Source: Mesodorylaimus sp. YZB2_4 (taxonomy: Eukaryota > Nematoda > Enoplea > Dorylaimida > Dorylaimidae). From it: a stretch of 64,000 nt of DNA. The notes beneath the pieces are model-generated. The model saw only the letters and a list, made by a program, of their open reading frames with translations, was not told the DNA's origin and made no database searches. Both the position numbers and the translations under genes were made by a program. The stretch is from NCBI GenBank assembly GCA_030248295.1, contig JASANH010000770.1, forward strand, positions 558,001 through 622,000, read 5' to 3'. Positions 12,056 through 25,100 of the stretch are shown in pieces (positions within the stretch are counted from its first letter, which is position 1; every line of letters begins with the position of its first letter).

Positions 12056-15000
12056 TCATTGTGGTAAAGCAGTTTGCACCTTCGTAAAAGCACCCAAGCG
12101 AGAGTTGTTAGGACGCTTGATCAGTAACTTATTCAATTCCAGTGCTGGCATTTCGAATGCAAGCGACACAAGGATGGCCAATAGCAATGTGAGCGAGCAG
12201 CAAATAACAAATAGGTAAACCTTAAAAAAAAAGATTGTTCTGTCCAAACGGTGCGCAGGAAACAAAAATGCGATTTCTTACTGGTGTTGTGTGATCATTG
12301 AAATGGTACGGCACATCGGCGCTGTCAGCCATGAAATAATATACAATGCCATGTATTAAATACGCTGTGTATGACAAGCGGCTTAGAGGCAGCCAGTATT
12401 TCCATGATAGGAACTTGTTGACGTAGTCTGAAAGTGTCAGAGTTTGAGTACATATCGTGAGTAGTGTAAGCAGACAGCTGGGCCCTTAACATCGCTGCTA
12501 TCAAAAAGTAAATGAAGTGCAGGCATCATCTGCAACAAGAATTTATGGCATTCCGTAGTTCTCCCCCCCCCCCCCTTCCCTGCATCGAGCAACAAAGTCT
12601 CATTCGCCGATGCTTACTGCTTAGACCAACAACAGCACTGTAGTCTATGTGCACCAAAGCAAAATCATCAAATGGTTGATTGCCAACAAAAACTGCGGTA
12701 CAACCCAGCGTGCAAATTACAAAGACCGTGCCTGCTGCTCTAAACTTTGATTATCGCCCTTTTAGGTAAGGTTATAGTACTTTTTCAGAACTGGCTGAAT
12801 CAGTCCAAATCGATTTTAAAATCGGCTGCGGACACAGGAGATCGATCTTACCCGCGCTTCCGCTGATACATTCGTAAATAACCCAGGCCACAAACAAAGA
12901 CCACAAAGCTTTCGAAGCACCAGAGAATATTCCGTTGGTCAATGGACCCATATAATCCACGGTGTACGGCAAAAGCAAGCAGGCGAAAAAGTAGCAAGTC
13001 GACAGTGTCCAGAATATCGCTTTGACTATCTAAAACGCTTTAGTTTTTCAGGGTGTGTGTTGTTTCGAATTCATAACTCTAAATGCAAATAACCATGAAT
13101 CAGGCGGTCAAATCGTAGCCCACTTCGCAACAGTCGGTTATTGCTGAAATATTGGGGGGGGGGGGGGTCAGCTTGCGGTAATGCAATGACAGAATCCGCC
13201 CCGTGGCCTGCTGGGTGGGTTAGGCGTCTGCCTTTCACGCCAAGAGCATAACGTTAGTTACAGGTGGGTGTTCGACCCCTGGCCTGGTAAATTCGTGTAA
13301 AGTTCGTGCAATAAAGTGTCTTCACCCACGAGTGCTTATATCCATGAACATGTGCCTGAGAATCCACGACTAATCACTCAGAGACTTCTCACTTGTATCC
13401 CGCGGCCAGTACGACCACGCAGAGTGCATATTCTATGCCCCAAAATCATGCCAATCAGATATGGCGGGTATCGATAATAAGGTTTAACATAAACCATGAA
13501 CTGACTCATTTGAAATCCAGACATACCACCATAACTGAAAAATAAAAACTAGTCGTGCAGGCAAGGTTTTAAAAAGAAAATAACGTACTTTAGAAGCCCA
13601 GGCATGGAATTTGGGGGAAAATCATTCATTGCGAAAACAAATCCACGAGCAACAACGCATGCCAGAATCAGAAATGTTGTGGCGATAGAAGTAAACGTTG
13701 GATGACTAAATGTTGTTAATTATCACTAATTAGAAAGAGATCAGCAAAACTCCATCGCTTACAAAAGCAGTGGGATTAAAATAATAGGCGATAAGATGTA
13801 GAATTGGAAATCAGTAGCTATGAACCAGATCCAAGTCATGCCCTACAAAAGATTACATGTATTCCGTCCAAATCATTGAGTAATCTCCTCACTTGATGTA
13901 ATGCCAGGTATTATGTTTTTATATCGGGGGTGAGGACACTTATCATGAACTCAACTGACTGCACGATTTTTTTATGTTTCTATTCTGACTCAGTGATCTT
14001 ACTCGGTCGTGGACAAAATTTGAGAGTAACAACAACGCATATTGCCAGGTATCGCTGCACAAATGTTTCTCATCCGGCCACATGGGTCCACTGCCAGTGT
14101 ACGGGTACACTTCGCTGTAGTACCAAAGAATAAAAGCCAAGGGAACAGTAAGCCTGAAACGACGATTGACAGGCTCACTGTACTAGCCATATCACCATAC
14201 ATGCAGCACTAGGAGGTGGGGAAAATGTAGAGAAATCCAAAGGATTTTCCCAGGCTCACTTACTGTTGAGCGAAAGCATGCATAGACAGCAGTGCATGTC
14301 CGGCCACAGCAGCGCGTGCAACGCCAGAATACAAAATGATAACTCATACCTGATATATCGATACACATAAAACTTCACCCAATACAATGGACGCATTAAT
14401 TCTTTAGTTCGATTCGGTTTGGACATGTAATTCAACCAGTTAAATGATAATGAGAGGCCACTAAATAAAAAACCTCATTTAAAATACAAGAATTTCACAG
14501 ATTTGACTTGACTTGACAAGGTGATGATGACAGCAGAATCGATAAAGGAATATTGAAAAACGAGCGTAACATATTAATTCAGCACACGTTTGTAGTGAGA
14601 TAGCCAAAATTGTGTAACCATCTCTCCATTATTTACGAAGTCAAGATTTTTGTTTCTCAATTCCCTCCCCCCCCCTTTTGCAATCAAGTATTTCGACTTT
14701 TTTCAAACAGGTGATGTAGGCCCAGAATTTCGGTTACCCCACTAAAACATGGATGCTGAATCATAATAATAATCATATTCTTTTTTCCGATATTTCGACA
14801 TCCATTAGGCAGCGCACTCCGTCTTTAAAAGTAGCAATAAATTATTTTCTTTACCTTAAAATAAAAAATGTATCTGTCGCAAGAGCTCCAGACGACAATA
14901 AACCTTTTGCCAGTGCAGTGTTTGCCCAGACTTGAGCAAAATTGTCTAAAATTGTTTTTAAGAAAAAACTAGATTTTAGGAAAACCCGACACTACCATAC

Positions 15001-16708
15001 CGACATCCCAAAAAATTAAGCAGGTATGATACATGATGACGTAGAAGAGAGAAATAACTCGCATCCCATGCAGACAATCAATTTGTCCTGGCGGTGCATT
15101 TAGTGAAAAAAGTTTCGCTCCATTGGATAACAAAGAAAAGGAAAGAAGAAGTCGATTGAAAGTGTCTAAAATACAAGGCAACTAACTTTTCAGACTCAAA
15201 AGTTGAAAAGAAGAAATGTGGATTTACTCGGGGTGTCGGCCTCCTTGTGCAACCCTTTGACAATGATTCCATAAATGTCACCCGGAATTTCGTCTTTGCT
15301 GTTTTTCAGAAAGGATTTCAGCAATTTGACATCCTGGACAGTGGCCACGATTAGAATAAGACCGACGAAGCAAAAGGCAGACCTGATAATACGAGCTAAC
15401 AATTACATAAATCCTCAGTGATAATATAAAGTGGTACTTACACTGCGATAAGAGCAGAAATATCCTTCGTTATATCCGCCTTTTCATCGCATGCAAACGA
15501 AAAGTCTCGAAATTCCACAAAACTGGAAACTAAACAGAGAGGGAAACTAAAAAAAGAAGAAGAAACGTGATTACCACAGCAATAACTCACTTAAATTGTT
15601 AATATCCTCGCTTGAACACGACTTTGGTGCGCAAAGTCCGAAGAAAATATTTTGTAATGTCTTTGCAGGGATTTCGGTTTTGCAGTATCGAGCTAGGAAT
15701 TCGCCAGATTCGCTGTCAGAGAAAACTTGTTGAACTGAGTAACATTGACGATATGCGCCGAGCCAGTATCGATTTCCGTGTTCAAGACCGGATGGACGAC
15801 GGGGCTGTGCGTCGAGCACTGGAACAGTATTGTCTGTTATGGATTGGTGTTTGAGGCACAGTATAGTGCATATTTTAGCATAAGTGATGACGATTTGTGT
15901 ATGTGTGTATGTGCAGCATATGTACATTATACATACAGTATGTACAGTCCATGACATAGATGACCGTATTTTAAGAATGCATGGATCAACGGAATTTTTT
16001 GCACGTGTTCTACTAACGATAAGATATGTGGCAGTGAAAAGTACAAATTTCATTGCTGCAGCTCATGGGGAAGGTACACTCAGGCTACGACTCCCTCCGT
16101 GTGTGTTGCGACGACTGCTCAAAATTCAATGGCCGCAATTTTTCATCGAGGATGGTGGGGGAAATGACACAGTCGTCTGACAACTTTCTAAATAGCGTTT
16201 CTTTGTCCCGGCATACATTTTAGGACTTGTCTCGATATTTACCACGCCTACTGTATGTATCGTGGGGGTGGGGGCACAATCGCTCTCCACTCCACCAACA
16301 ACTTACCTTTTCTTACCCACTGATTTTTTTCGACACACTTTTTATCATCGCAGGTGCGAAGGGTCGACCATGTCTTTTTCAAATAGGACAAGTCTTGGCG
16401 ACATCCAGCGCTGATATTTATCGAATCAGCATCAAATGGCGATCCATCAAATATTTTGTAAATCCCTAACTAAAAACAATATCGCCACAGTTTCCACTTT
16501 CAAGAAAGCTTTTCTGATCAAATTGTCTTACCGTCATTTTTTCCGCCTTCTCGTTAGCCTCATCATCGACTATCATATCCCTCAGCGTCACTTCTCCTTC
16601 GAATCGACTCTTATTGAACTGATTTTTTTCATAGTTGGCATGCGCCTCAGCGATTTCGGAAAATCCACATACGAAAAATATGTACAGGGCAAGTAATTGA
16701 GAGGACAT
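12056..16708 (-). CDS. NRF-6-like membrane acyltransferase, copy B (complete, 15 exons)
   Basis: Exons, 5' to 3': 16708-16532, 16469-16307, 15818-15591, 15529-15442, 15382-15228, 15165-15001, 14945-14855, 14460-14350, 14153-14003, 13842-13763, 13705-13589, 13534-13393, 13029-12852, 12427-12282, 12220-12056. The sum is 2157 nt, exactly 719 codons including stop, with a GT-AG border at every intron. The start at 16708 opens a signal peptide (MSSQLLALYIFFVCG); an in-frame Met 66 nt upstream is less likely. The N-terminal NRF domain (exons 1-5) has conserved cysteine pairs such as GLCAPKSC. The acyltransferase-3 domain (exons 6-15) starts with CLHGMRVISLFYVIMYH and has about ten hydrophobic segments. 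Family members sit in membranes and are linked to lipid and drug uptake in nematodes; the substrate here is unknown. Confidence 0.93.
12562..12576. repeat. Poly-C run in intron 13 of copy B
   Basis: A C homopolymer of about 14 bases. A comparable G run lies at about 13155-13168 in intron 12. Such runs recur in the window (about 25797-25812, 27325-27342, 53827-53840) and are prone to slippage. Confidence 0.8.
13198..13352 (+). repeat. tRNA-derived SINE, family 1, copy 1 (intron 12 of copy B)
   Basis: Contains an A-box-like GGGTGGGTTAGGCG, a B-box GTTCGACCC and a shared tail ending in CATGAACATG. The same layout is found at 32818-32999, 45670-45839 and 52316-52491. Confidence 0.75.
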
Positions 16709-17935
16709 TATATGGATCACGGTGTAGACACTTTTTGAGCTGCGCCTGCGACTGTCCCGACCGAATTTCAACAACCATTAAATAATCTGCCCCCGTCAAC
16801 CAGGGCGTATTCGATTTATTTCCAAACACGCGTAATGGTGCATAGCAGTGTGTAGACCCTGTTTTACATTATTGTTAGGCACGTGCACGACGTTTTCGTG
16901 CCGGATATGGGTAGTTGTAACCAAGAGCGAACGTGGTGGCCGAGGGCTGCACTCGATTGAAACTGGTTTCACCGCCGCCTTAAAAGGGTGAAGTGAGATC
17001 GTGCAGGTGTTTAGGCATGAGGGGGCTGATTGTGAGTAGGTGGTTGGAGACTGATTGTGCGACCACATTTGCCTTTCTTGAAAGAATCTGTCACCAACTT
17101 TAAGCTTACAGCGAAGTGTTGTAATCTTAGTCGGTCATGTGTTAGGCGCCCGCCAATAGTTCCGATAAAAGTATATCAGCACTGATTGTTGTTCGTTTGC
17201 GCGACTTAATCCAGTGGGGTGATTATTGTTCAAAAAAGGGAGCAAGGACAAGGTCGCAGAGTCAGTTGATAAGCTAGCCATGACGCATACGAATGCAATC
17301 ATTAAATGAAAAACTAATTGCCTAATCAAGCACAGCAAGTCCAACTACTGCCCACTCAAAGGATAATAAAGGTTTCTGCCATTTGTATCCGAGCGACAAA
17401 TGACTTTCTGTGACGATGGCAGGCACTACTCAAAAGAAGCCTGGTATTGCACGCATGGAAATCATCGCACTTCACACTCATGTGCGCATTTCTTCACGTC
17501 ACTTCAGAGTAAAAGGTTGCATTAGCCATACTAGGTAAACAATTACGGTGTTCCGAGACTTCGCAGCAGACCTCGCTCAGGTTGGAGGCTTATACTGTAA
17601 AGAAACAATAATTAGGGGCCTATTAAGGTCGAGCAATGAAAAAGGTTAGCTTGACAAACATACCATTTTGGGTTGTTAACATCATAGCGTAGCGGCCACC
17701 TGACCAGCATCTCCTGAAAGCTACCGTTCGATACAGACAAAGTTCGACGTAGCTATACTCGTCGAAGTGGATTCAAAATCGACTTTCTCCGCAGTAAGCA
17801 TCAGGCGTTTTCATTAAGCGGGTCCTCCTTAGGAAGTAACTGTGAACTGGGTGCCACAAGCTGTTTTCTCTTTTTTCAGATTTCGATGAACAAAGCCCGT
17901 TTTTGCCTGTAGCTGGCCAGCAAGCAACCTTACAA

Positions 17936-18306
17936 GCAGGGCTGTGTGCGGACCAGCACACACAGCAGCGTCCCTCAGCGTGTCTCCACTAGGAGCATCT
18001 CCACGCGAGGGCATCCTGGACTGCACACTGGCTTCCTCGGACGATTGCGGGCGGGCTGTGAACCATGTCAGTGTTGCACAGAAGAAAGTGTCTCCTCGTT
18101 CGGTTTTCATATTCGGAGCACCTCTAGGGTACCGGATGAGTCACCAACGGCCTGGCATGCAAGGTCAGCGAGGGTTTATGGTTCGCAAACCGGATTTCAT
18201 CACCGGGAATCGAACTCGGGACGAGTTTAGCCACTCGCTCCCAAGCAATACGGAGAGACGAATGCCGAACTGCTGCACCACCGCGGCCGCGTTTGCCGCA
18301 AGCTGA
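17936..18306 (-). repeat. tRNA-derived SINE-like element, family 2
   Basis: On the minus strand it starts with a tRNA-like block (GCGGCCGCGGTGGTGCAGC, then a B-box-like GGTTCGATTCC read from about 18206). The block resembles the one at 24785-24880. The same downstream blocks follow in both copies over about 370 bases. Confidence 0.7.
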
Positions 18307-18949
18307 TGCAGCAAAGATCGGACTGTGAAGCGCAGGACATGAAGTCATTTTTCAGCCCTCAAGATGCATTATCAGTACCCACCACAGTGAGATGCGATTC
18401 ATACCTGGCCTCGAGCTGAACAACTTGCATGTGCACCATAGTGCAATATGTGCATATACATGTAAGGGTATGACGATTTCAATACCAAAAACTTTAGAGG
18501 TTTTTTTTCATGCTCTCCTGCAATTCTCATTCTGTCAGTCGACTATGATGTATCATTATTTGTTGACTCAATAAAACATTTTCCTTCCAGTTTCTGATTA
18601 TGAATCACAAATTTCTGATTTAATGCTGTGTCTATATTGCATTGTTTAATTGTCTTTCAAGCCTGGTCTGAACTTTACGGAGGAATACAGAGTGGCCTAG
18701 CCAGCCGCACTGAATTTTTGTTTTATGTCTTGTTGTGGGTCATGATAGTGTTCTATGACAGCGTTTTATGATAGTGTTCTTGAGTGGAATATTTCTATTG
18801 ACTGCTCACTCAAGTCGGAGTGTCTTTTTGATCATATCTATAAGGAAGTCTGCAGAGCTAAATTATGGGCTAGTTTGAGGTTCTAGTTATTTATCATAGT
18901 GACCAGCTAATCACACGCCTTGGAGCCAACGAAAAATTCAGCAGTCTCA

Positions 18950-19110
18950 CCAAGAAAGGAAGCATCAATGAATCAAGGGATCAAGCATAAGAGTATATAG
19001 AGGTCAACCAAATCAGGCATCAAGCGTGAAGCGAAAAAATCAAGCAAGCAGTCAACTATCCAGCTATGCAATCAAGGAATCAAGGTATCGCGCATGACAA
19101 GAAAGCAGTC
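18950..19110. repeat. Irregular ATCAAG-rich tract 3' of copy C
   Basis: Repeated short words ATCAAG, AAGCA and TCAACCAA. A related tract lies at about 28660-28830 immediately 3' of copy D, with shared longer words such as CAAGGTATCGCGCATGA. The duplicated unit evidently included this flank. Confidence 0.6.
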
Positions 19111-19173
19111 AAGCCCCATGCATGTAAAAGGTAACACTATCCCATATACTCTCCCAGCTTATCAGTTCCCTTA

Positions 19174-22100
19174 TCACTGAGGCACCACAGTCGGCACTGC
19201 TCTGAAAACACTTAGCCGACGGATGCTGGGACGCTTGATCAACAATTTATTCAATTCCAGTGCTGGCATCTCAAATCCGAGAGAGACAAGGATGGCCAGT
19301 GGCAACGTTATTGAACAGCAAATGACGAAGAGGTAAATCTTAAACAAAATGATGCCCGCCATGGCGAGAAAGGGAAAACGCAGATGCTTACTGGCGTCGT
19401 GTGGTCATTGAAATGGTACGGCACATCGGCGCTGTCAGCCATAAAATAATACACAATGCCATGAACTAAATATGCCGTGTATGACAAGCGGCTTAGAGGC
19501 AACCAGTATTTCCAGGACAGGAAGCTATTGATGTAGCCTTAAAGTATCAGTTGCTGTACGAGTGTAAACAGCGTTTCAAGTAGACTCAACCCTGTCGGGC
19601 CGATAGAGTCCCTCCACGCGTCCCACGCGATAGGCACTGGTATAGGTGGGTCACGTTACGTGTTCATACCCGTACTCATACACGTTTTACTCATTGTCCA
19701 AGCAAATAAATGGCTCTAGCATTAACTGCCATTAGCCATGTTCTCCACCCCACTCGAAGCTCTCCTCAGATGTCAAATTCTTGTGTTTTTACCCGCTGTT
19801 GTGCATGACCTGTCTGTAAACTTTTGACTCCAACCTGCCAGCAACGTTGGGTGCTCAGCTTACAATTCCAAAAAAAAGAATCGGCAAGAGATGCAGAAAA
19901 TGGTGATCTTACTCGCGCTCCCACTGAAGCATTCATAAATAACCCAGGCTACGAATAATGACCATACGCTTCTGGAGGCGCCAGAAAAAATTCCATTGGC
20001 TACTGGACTTAGATAATCCACTGTATACGGCAGCAACAGATAGACGAAATAAGAACAAGTCGATAGCGTCCAGCATATTGCTCTGAACATCTAAAACGGT
20101 TTAGTGTAGCTCTAAAACATTTGCCTTTTTACTTATGAGCTACGAGGGAACAAAAGAGACTGCATCGGTCGATAACACTCACAGCGCCGCCATAGGGCAT
20201 ACGGCGGCGCTGTGGCGGCATCCTTAGGGCATACCGTATCCCGAGTTGGCCTGCCAGGATCCCAAGTTGAGTTTTACTAAGGCCTAGCTTGATTTTTTCC
20301 AGAAATACCCCCTAATGTTGGTGGCTGCTGGTATCATTGATTTTATTCCAGCATTTATGCCCCGCCCTAAATCCCGTTATGTCAACTGTGCCTTTTCGCA
20401 TGTGCCTTATCAGACTCTTGCGAGAGTGGTCGACCCAGCCAGTTCCGTGGGAACAAGAATCGATTGTCATCCAAAAATGTGCTTACTTTCCTGTCACCAT
20501 TAGCACGACCATGTAACAAACGTAATCTATGGCCCAAAATCAAACCAATCAAATACGGTGGGTATCGATAATAAGGTTTGAAGAAAACCAGAAACTCGCT
20601 CATTTTGAAGCCAGAGTGACCGCCGTATCTAAAAAGGACTGTACATAATATATAATGACGTGAAATTGAGGAAGTGCTCAAACCTTAGATGTCCAGGCAT
20701 GCTATTCGGGGGATAATCATTTAGGGCAAAAGTAAATCCACGGGCAAAAACGCATGCTAGAATTAAAAATGCTGTGGCGATTGAGGTGGAAATTGGATAT
20801 CTAGAAAAGCCAAAAACGGAATAAATCATTCGCTGTAAATTTACAAAAGAAAAATAGGTTCTCGCTTACCGAAAAAGTGGAATCAAAATAATTGGCGATA
20901 AGACGTAAAATTGAAAATCAGTTGACATGTACCAGAGCCAAATCATTCGCTGGAAAAGATTATTGATAAACATATTGGTGGCGGCAAGGTCAAAGCTGTC
21001 TTTCTAACTGAAAACTACTTATCATTAGAGTGAGGGCGCCTAGCAATTATTTCCATGCGCACTCAACTCACTCCATTGACAATGCTGCGATATACTTGCT
21101 TAGATTTTTGCAATGATGTTTTCTAGAAGGACGAGCAGCATGAAAAACCGATTTTCGCCAATGTTATCCCGTTAGCTGACAAAGCTTCAAAATTTTGCAA
21201 CGTTGAAGCCTTAAAAAATAATTTGAGCGTCTAGAGAAGATGGAATTCACACTGATTCCCAACAAAGCCACGAAGAAAATGCTGACGTTTTCTTGTTTCC
21301 GGCCTGACTCTTATTAACCCTCGTCGAGCCGTAGCGCATGCCAGTTGGTTCTCCCGCAGACCTTCTAAGCTCCACATTGATCACATGCTTCCTTGTTTTA
21401 TGCCATATTTAGATTCAGATACGCTTTTAGCTGAATAAATTTCACGCAGAAATTCCGCTCACAGGCAAGGCATGAACCACATAGATGGAAGTCGCACGAA
21501 AAGGAGGAAGCGCAGGGTATATTTGGTTGAAACCAATCATACACTACCTGAAGCAAAATATTTTAAAAAAACAGAGAAGAATTTTTGTCTGCAGTCACAT
21601 TGTCAGCTTGACGTCGTGAAAAAGCTCTCTAGGTTTCCCGCCAATTTATATTTTTTTAAATGAGTTTAAATTTGCTTATTCAAAATTTGTGGTCATCGAA
21701 TCGCTGACAGGCAATACGAGATTATGAAGTTTTTCGTATACAGAGAGCAAAGAAACTGAATGGCGTTTATCTATCTAGATATATTGTGTCAGACAGTTTT
21801 GGTCTTCGATCAAAGTGTACAGCATGTTGGAAGCTGCGTTAGCAAAGTTGGAGATGAAATGACTGACGATGAGACTGTACAGTATCATCAAATCTTGACC
21901 AACTCAAGCTTAAAAACCCGGCTCTCTTTAGCACGCATTTCGATCAGCTCCTCCAGCAACAGCCTTTAAAATGGCGGAGCGCCGGAAAACTTTTTTGCTC
22001 CATCATATTTGCAGATTTTTCTCACGAACTACAGTATAACTTCACACTGATAGGGACAAGGTGAGGGCTATTGTTAGGACCCCTCTCACTTGCCGCCTAG

Positions 22101-25100
22101 TGCTAACATGAGTAAACAAAGACAAGGAGCTCATCCGAAGTAGTGATGACATTGCTAATTATCTTTGTGCGCCACGGCACAAGAAGCTGGTAACGACTAC
22201 CAGCAAACCTGGGGCACGAGACAAGATATCAGTCTGACGAGAGTCCTTTTATCGCATTGAGATTGACAGCGGTATGTGATGTGGCTGAAGGGGGGGGGAC
22301 AAGTGGTTGCACAACGTTCTGACTACTGTTCTTGGGTGCGTGTTGAACCCAGACTTCGCCCATAAGTTTTGCGTTTTTCTTTCCCGCAACAGGTGATTGA
22401 TGGCTGTCCCAATCTTGACATGCCTTCCTGACCTTTTCTTCCTTGCCCAAAGCGCTTAGGTACGAGTACACTATTTCACAGGGGGCAGAGTCGTTGTGGT
22501 CCAGCTTCTGATCAGGGCCGCAATTCGGAGGCATTTGTCTTCGGTTTTTATTCTCGTCTCAAGCACATCTTTTTGCAATTTCTCTCGTTTTTTGGCGTTC
22601 CTGGAGAACTGACCGCAATTTTTTGTGAAACCGCTAATTGCTTTCAATATTTTGTTCCCTTCAATTGCTTGAACTTACAGTATCGCTCAATCGTTTTGTG
22701 TGCGAGGTAAAGGTGGACTACAAAATTCAAACATATAAGGCAGACAACAGATCACTCCCGCTACGTCTATTGATTACGGGCCCAAGTGTGCTGATGAGAA
22801 ATAAGGGTTTAACCGTCAAGACAATGGGACTACACTAACTCATGAACATTTGGTCGTCCCAGAACCCGTTCAGAGGTCTACTGATCCTCGGTTTTTAAGT
22901 TCTAAATTTCAAGTTGTACAAATTAATGATCTTACTTGGTTAGGCGCAAAATTCAGGATGTAGAGCAATATGTATTGCCAGGTACCGCTGCACAAATGTT
23001 TCTCATCCGGCCACATGGGTCCACTGCCAGTGTACGGGTAAACCTCGCTGTAGTACCACACGACAAGGGCCAAGGGAACAGTGATCCTAAATATCGACCA
23101 CTGCACTAGATTTCAGAAACCAAAGATAATAAAAGATCCCCACCTGATGTATCGATACACATAAAACTTAACCCAATACCATGCGCTCTTCAGCTGTTTT
23201 GCTTGATTCGATTGTGACATTTCTTTCAACCAGTTAAAAGATAATGAGAGACCGCTGAAATCACATTTGATTACAGCCATGTTCGAGGACCAAGATACCC
23301 TAGAATCCCCACTTCGCACCTCTGAGCGTCAAAGAAATAATCCCCAGCCATACCTACCTACCTTAAAAGAAAAAATGTATCCGTTGCCACCAGGTTGGCT
23401 GAAGTTAATGTAGCTTTGCCTTCTGGAGCGTTTCCCCAAACTTGAGCAAAATTGTCTGAAATTGTTCTGATAAGTGATGGTTTTTTTGAACCTTGTTACT
23501 GACCAACATCCCACAAAATAAAGCTGGAATGATATAATATGACGTAGAAGAGAGAAATAACTCGTAGCCCATGCAGACAATCAATTTGCCCCGGGGGTGA
23601 ATTAAGTGAAAAAAGTTTCGCTCCATTGGATAACAGAGAAAAGGAAAGAAGAATCTGACTACAGGTGTCTAAAACAATCACAGAATTCTCCTTTAAAAAA
23701 AATTTTTGAAAGAAGAATGTGGACTTACTCGGGGTGTCGGCCTCCTTGTGCAACCCTTTGACAATGATTCCATAAATGTCACCCGGAGTTTCATCTTTGT
23801 TGTTTTTCAGAAACTTTCTCAGCAATTTCACATCCTGGACAGTGGCCACGATCAGAATAAGACCAACGAAGCAAAAGGCAGATCTTAAAATACGAGTTAT
23901 AAAATTACAAAAAAGTCTATCCGAAAAAATATATTAGTACTTACCCAGGTCCGACAATGGATTCACAGTACAATCCAAACCAGACCCAAAAATTTAGAAG
24001 TCGAACCCAACCCAAAATCATTTTTAAAAAGTCAAAATCAACCCATTCGCTAGTAAGCCCTAAACCCAGCCCATAAAAACCCATATTTTTGAAAAAATTG
24101 ACTAAAACCCAAAAACACCACTTTTGTTTAGTGAAATATATTATCGGTATGACGGACATTTTTGTGTAAATGCTATCATTTTAAATTGAACGACCTTAGG
24201 AAAAGAAAGTTTTAGTATACTGGTTTTACTCTGAAGTCTCCTGAGTGAGAACTTGTGAGGTGTGGAAGAGTCTCCCACGACTACGTGTAGCACTTATTGA
24301 CATGCACATAACTCTGAAAGTTGATCTTACGATAAACACATTTTTGAGCAGTTGATTGAGTCGTGCTCGCTCGCAGCTTCATCTACTGTACCTTCAGAAA
24401 GATCTCCAGAGATACTAGATGCAACTTATTGTATCTAGCAATGACAAAGATGCATGAGCTAAGGGGCCATCCATAAAGGACGTCCACGCAAGAGGGGGAG
24501 GGTGGGGTGAGCGGAAAGTGGACGGAAGTGGATGGGGGGGATGCCGCCAAGTGGACGTCCCCTTCACAAAATCAGCGGGTTTTTGGGAAAATTATCGCAA
24601 TTATCATAGTATTAATGCTAGAGATACGAGTAAAATTACTAATATTTAAATCGTCAAACGACGTCCCAAGGACTCAGGTCGATTATATTCCAGTTTTCAT
24701 CCTTTTGGCCTCTCTTTTTCTGAGGCGGATAAAACGATTTCGGTGGTGCTGCCAGTGGCTTTGTCGCTCAATCAGGTGCCTCGGTAACCGGCCGCGGTGG
24801 TGCAGCCGTTCGGCATTCGTCTCTCCGTATTGCTTGAAAGCGAGTGGCTGGACTCGTCCCGGGTTCGATCCCCGGTGATGGAGGTCGGTTTGCTAACCAT
24901 AAACCCTCGCTGACCTCGTACGCCAGGCCGTTGGTGACTAACCCGATACTCTGGTGCTCCGGGAGGAGAGACGGAAGATAACGAGTGAATGGCCTCAGCT
25001 GTCGAACACCGACAGAGTGCACAGCCCGCCCGCCATCGTCCGAGGAGGTCGGTGTCCTGTCCAGCATGCCCTCGCGTGGAAGTGCTCCTAGTGGAGACAC

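Larger units (their letters stand above)
16709..19173. other. Intergenic stretch between copies B and C
   Basis: Holds a SINE-like family 2 copy (17936-18306) and, close to the 3' end of copy C, an irregular ATCAAG-rich tract (about 18950-19110). No other gene is supported; open frames in 17773-18348 run inside the SINE. Confidence 0.6.

Noticed and set aside
24786-24880. tRNA gene
   Set aside because: A B-box and an A-box-like block exist, but no full cloverleaf forms and the sequence continues into a repeated body. It is a SINE head. The same holds at 13198, 45670, 52316 and 57855.
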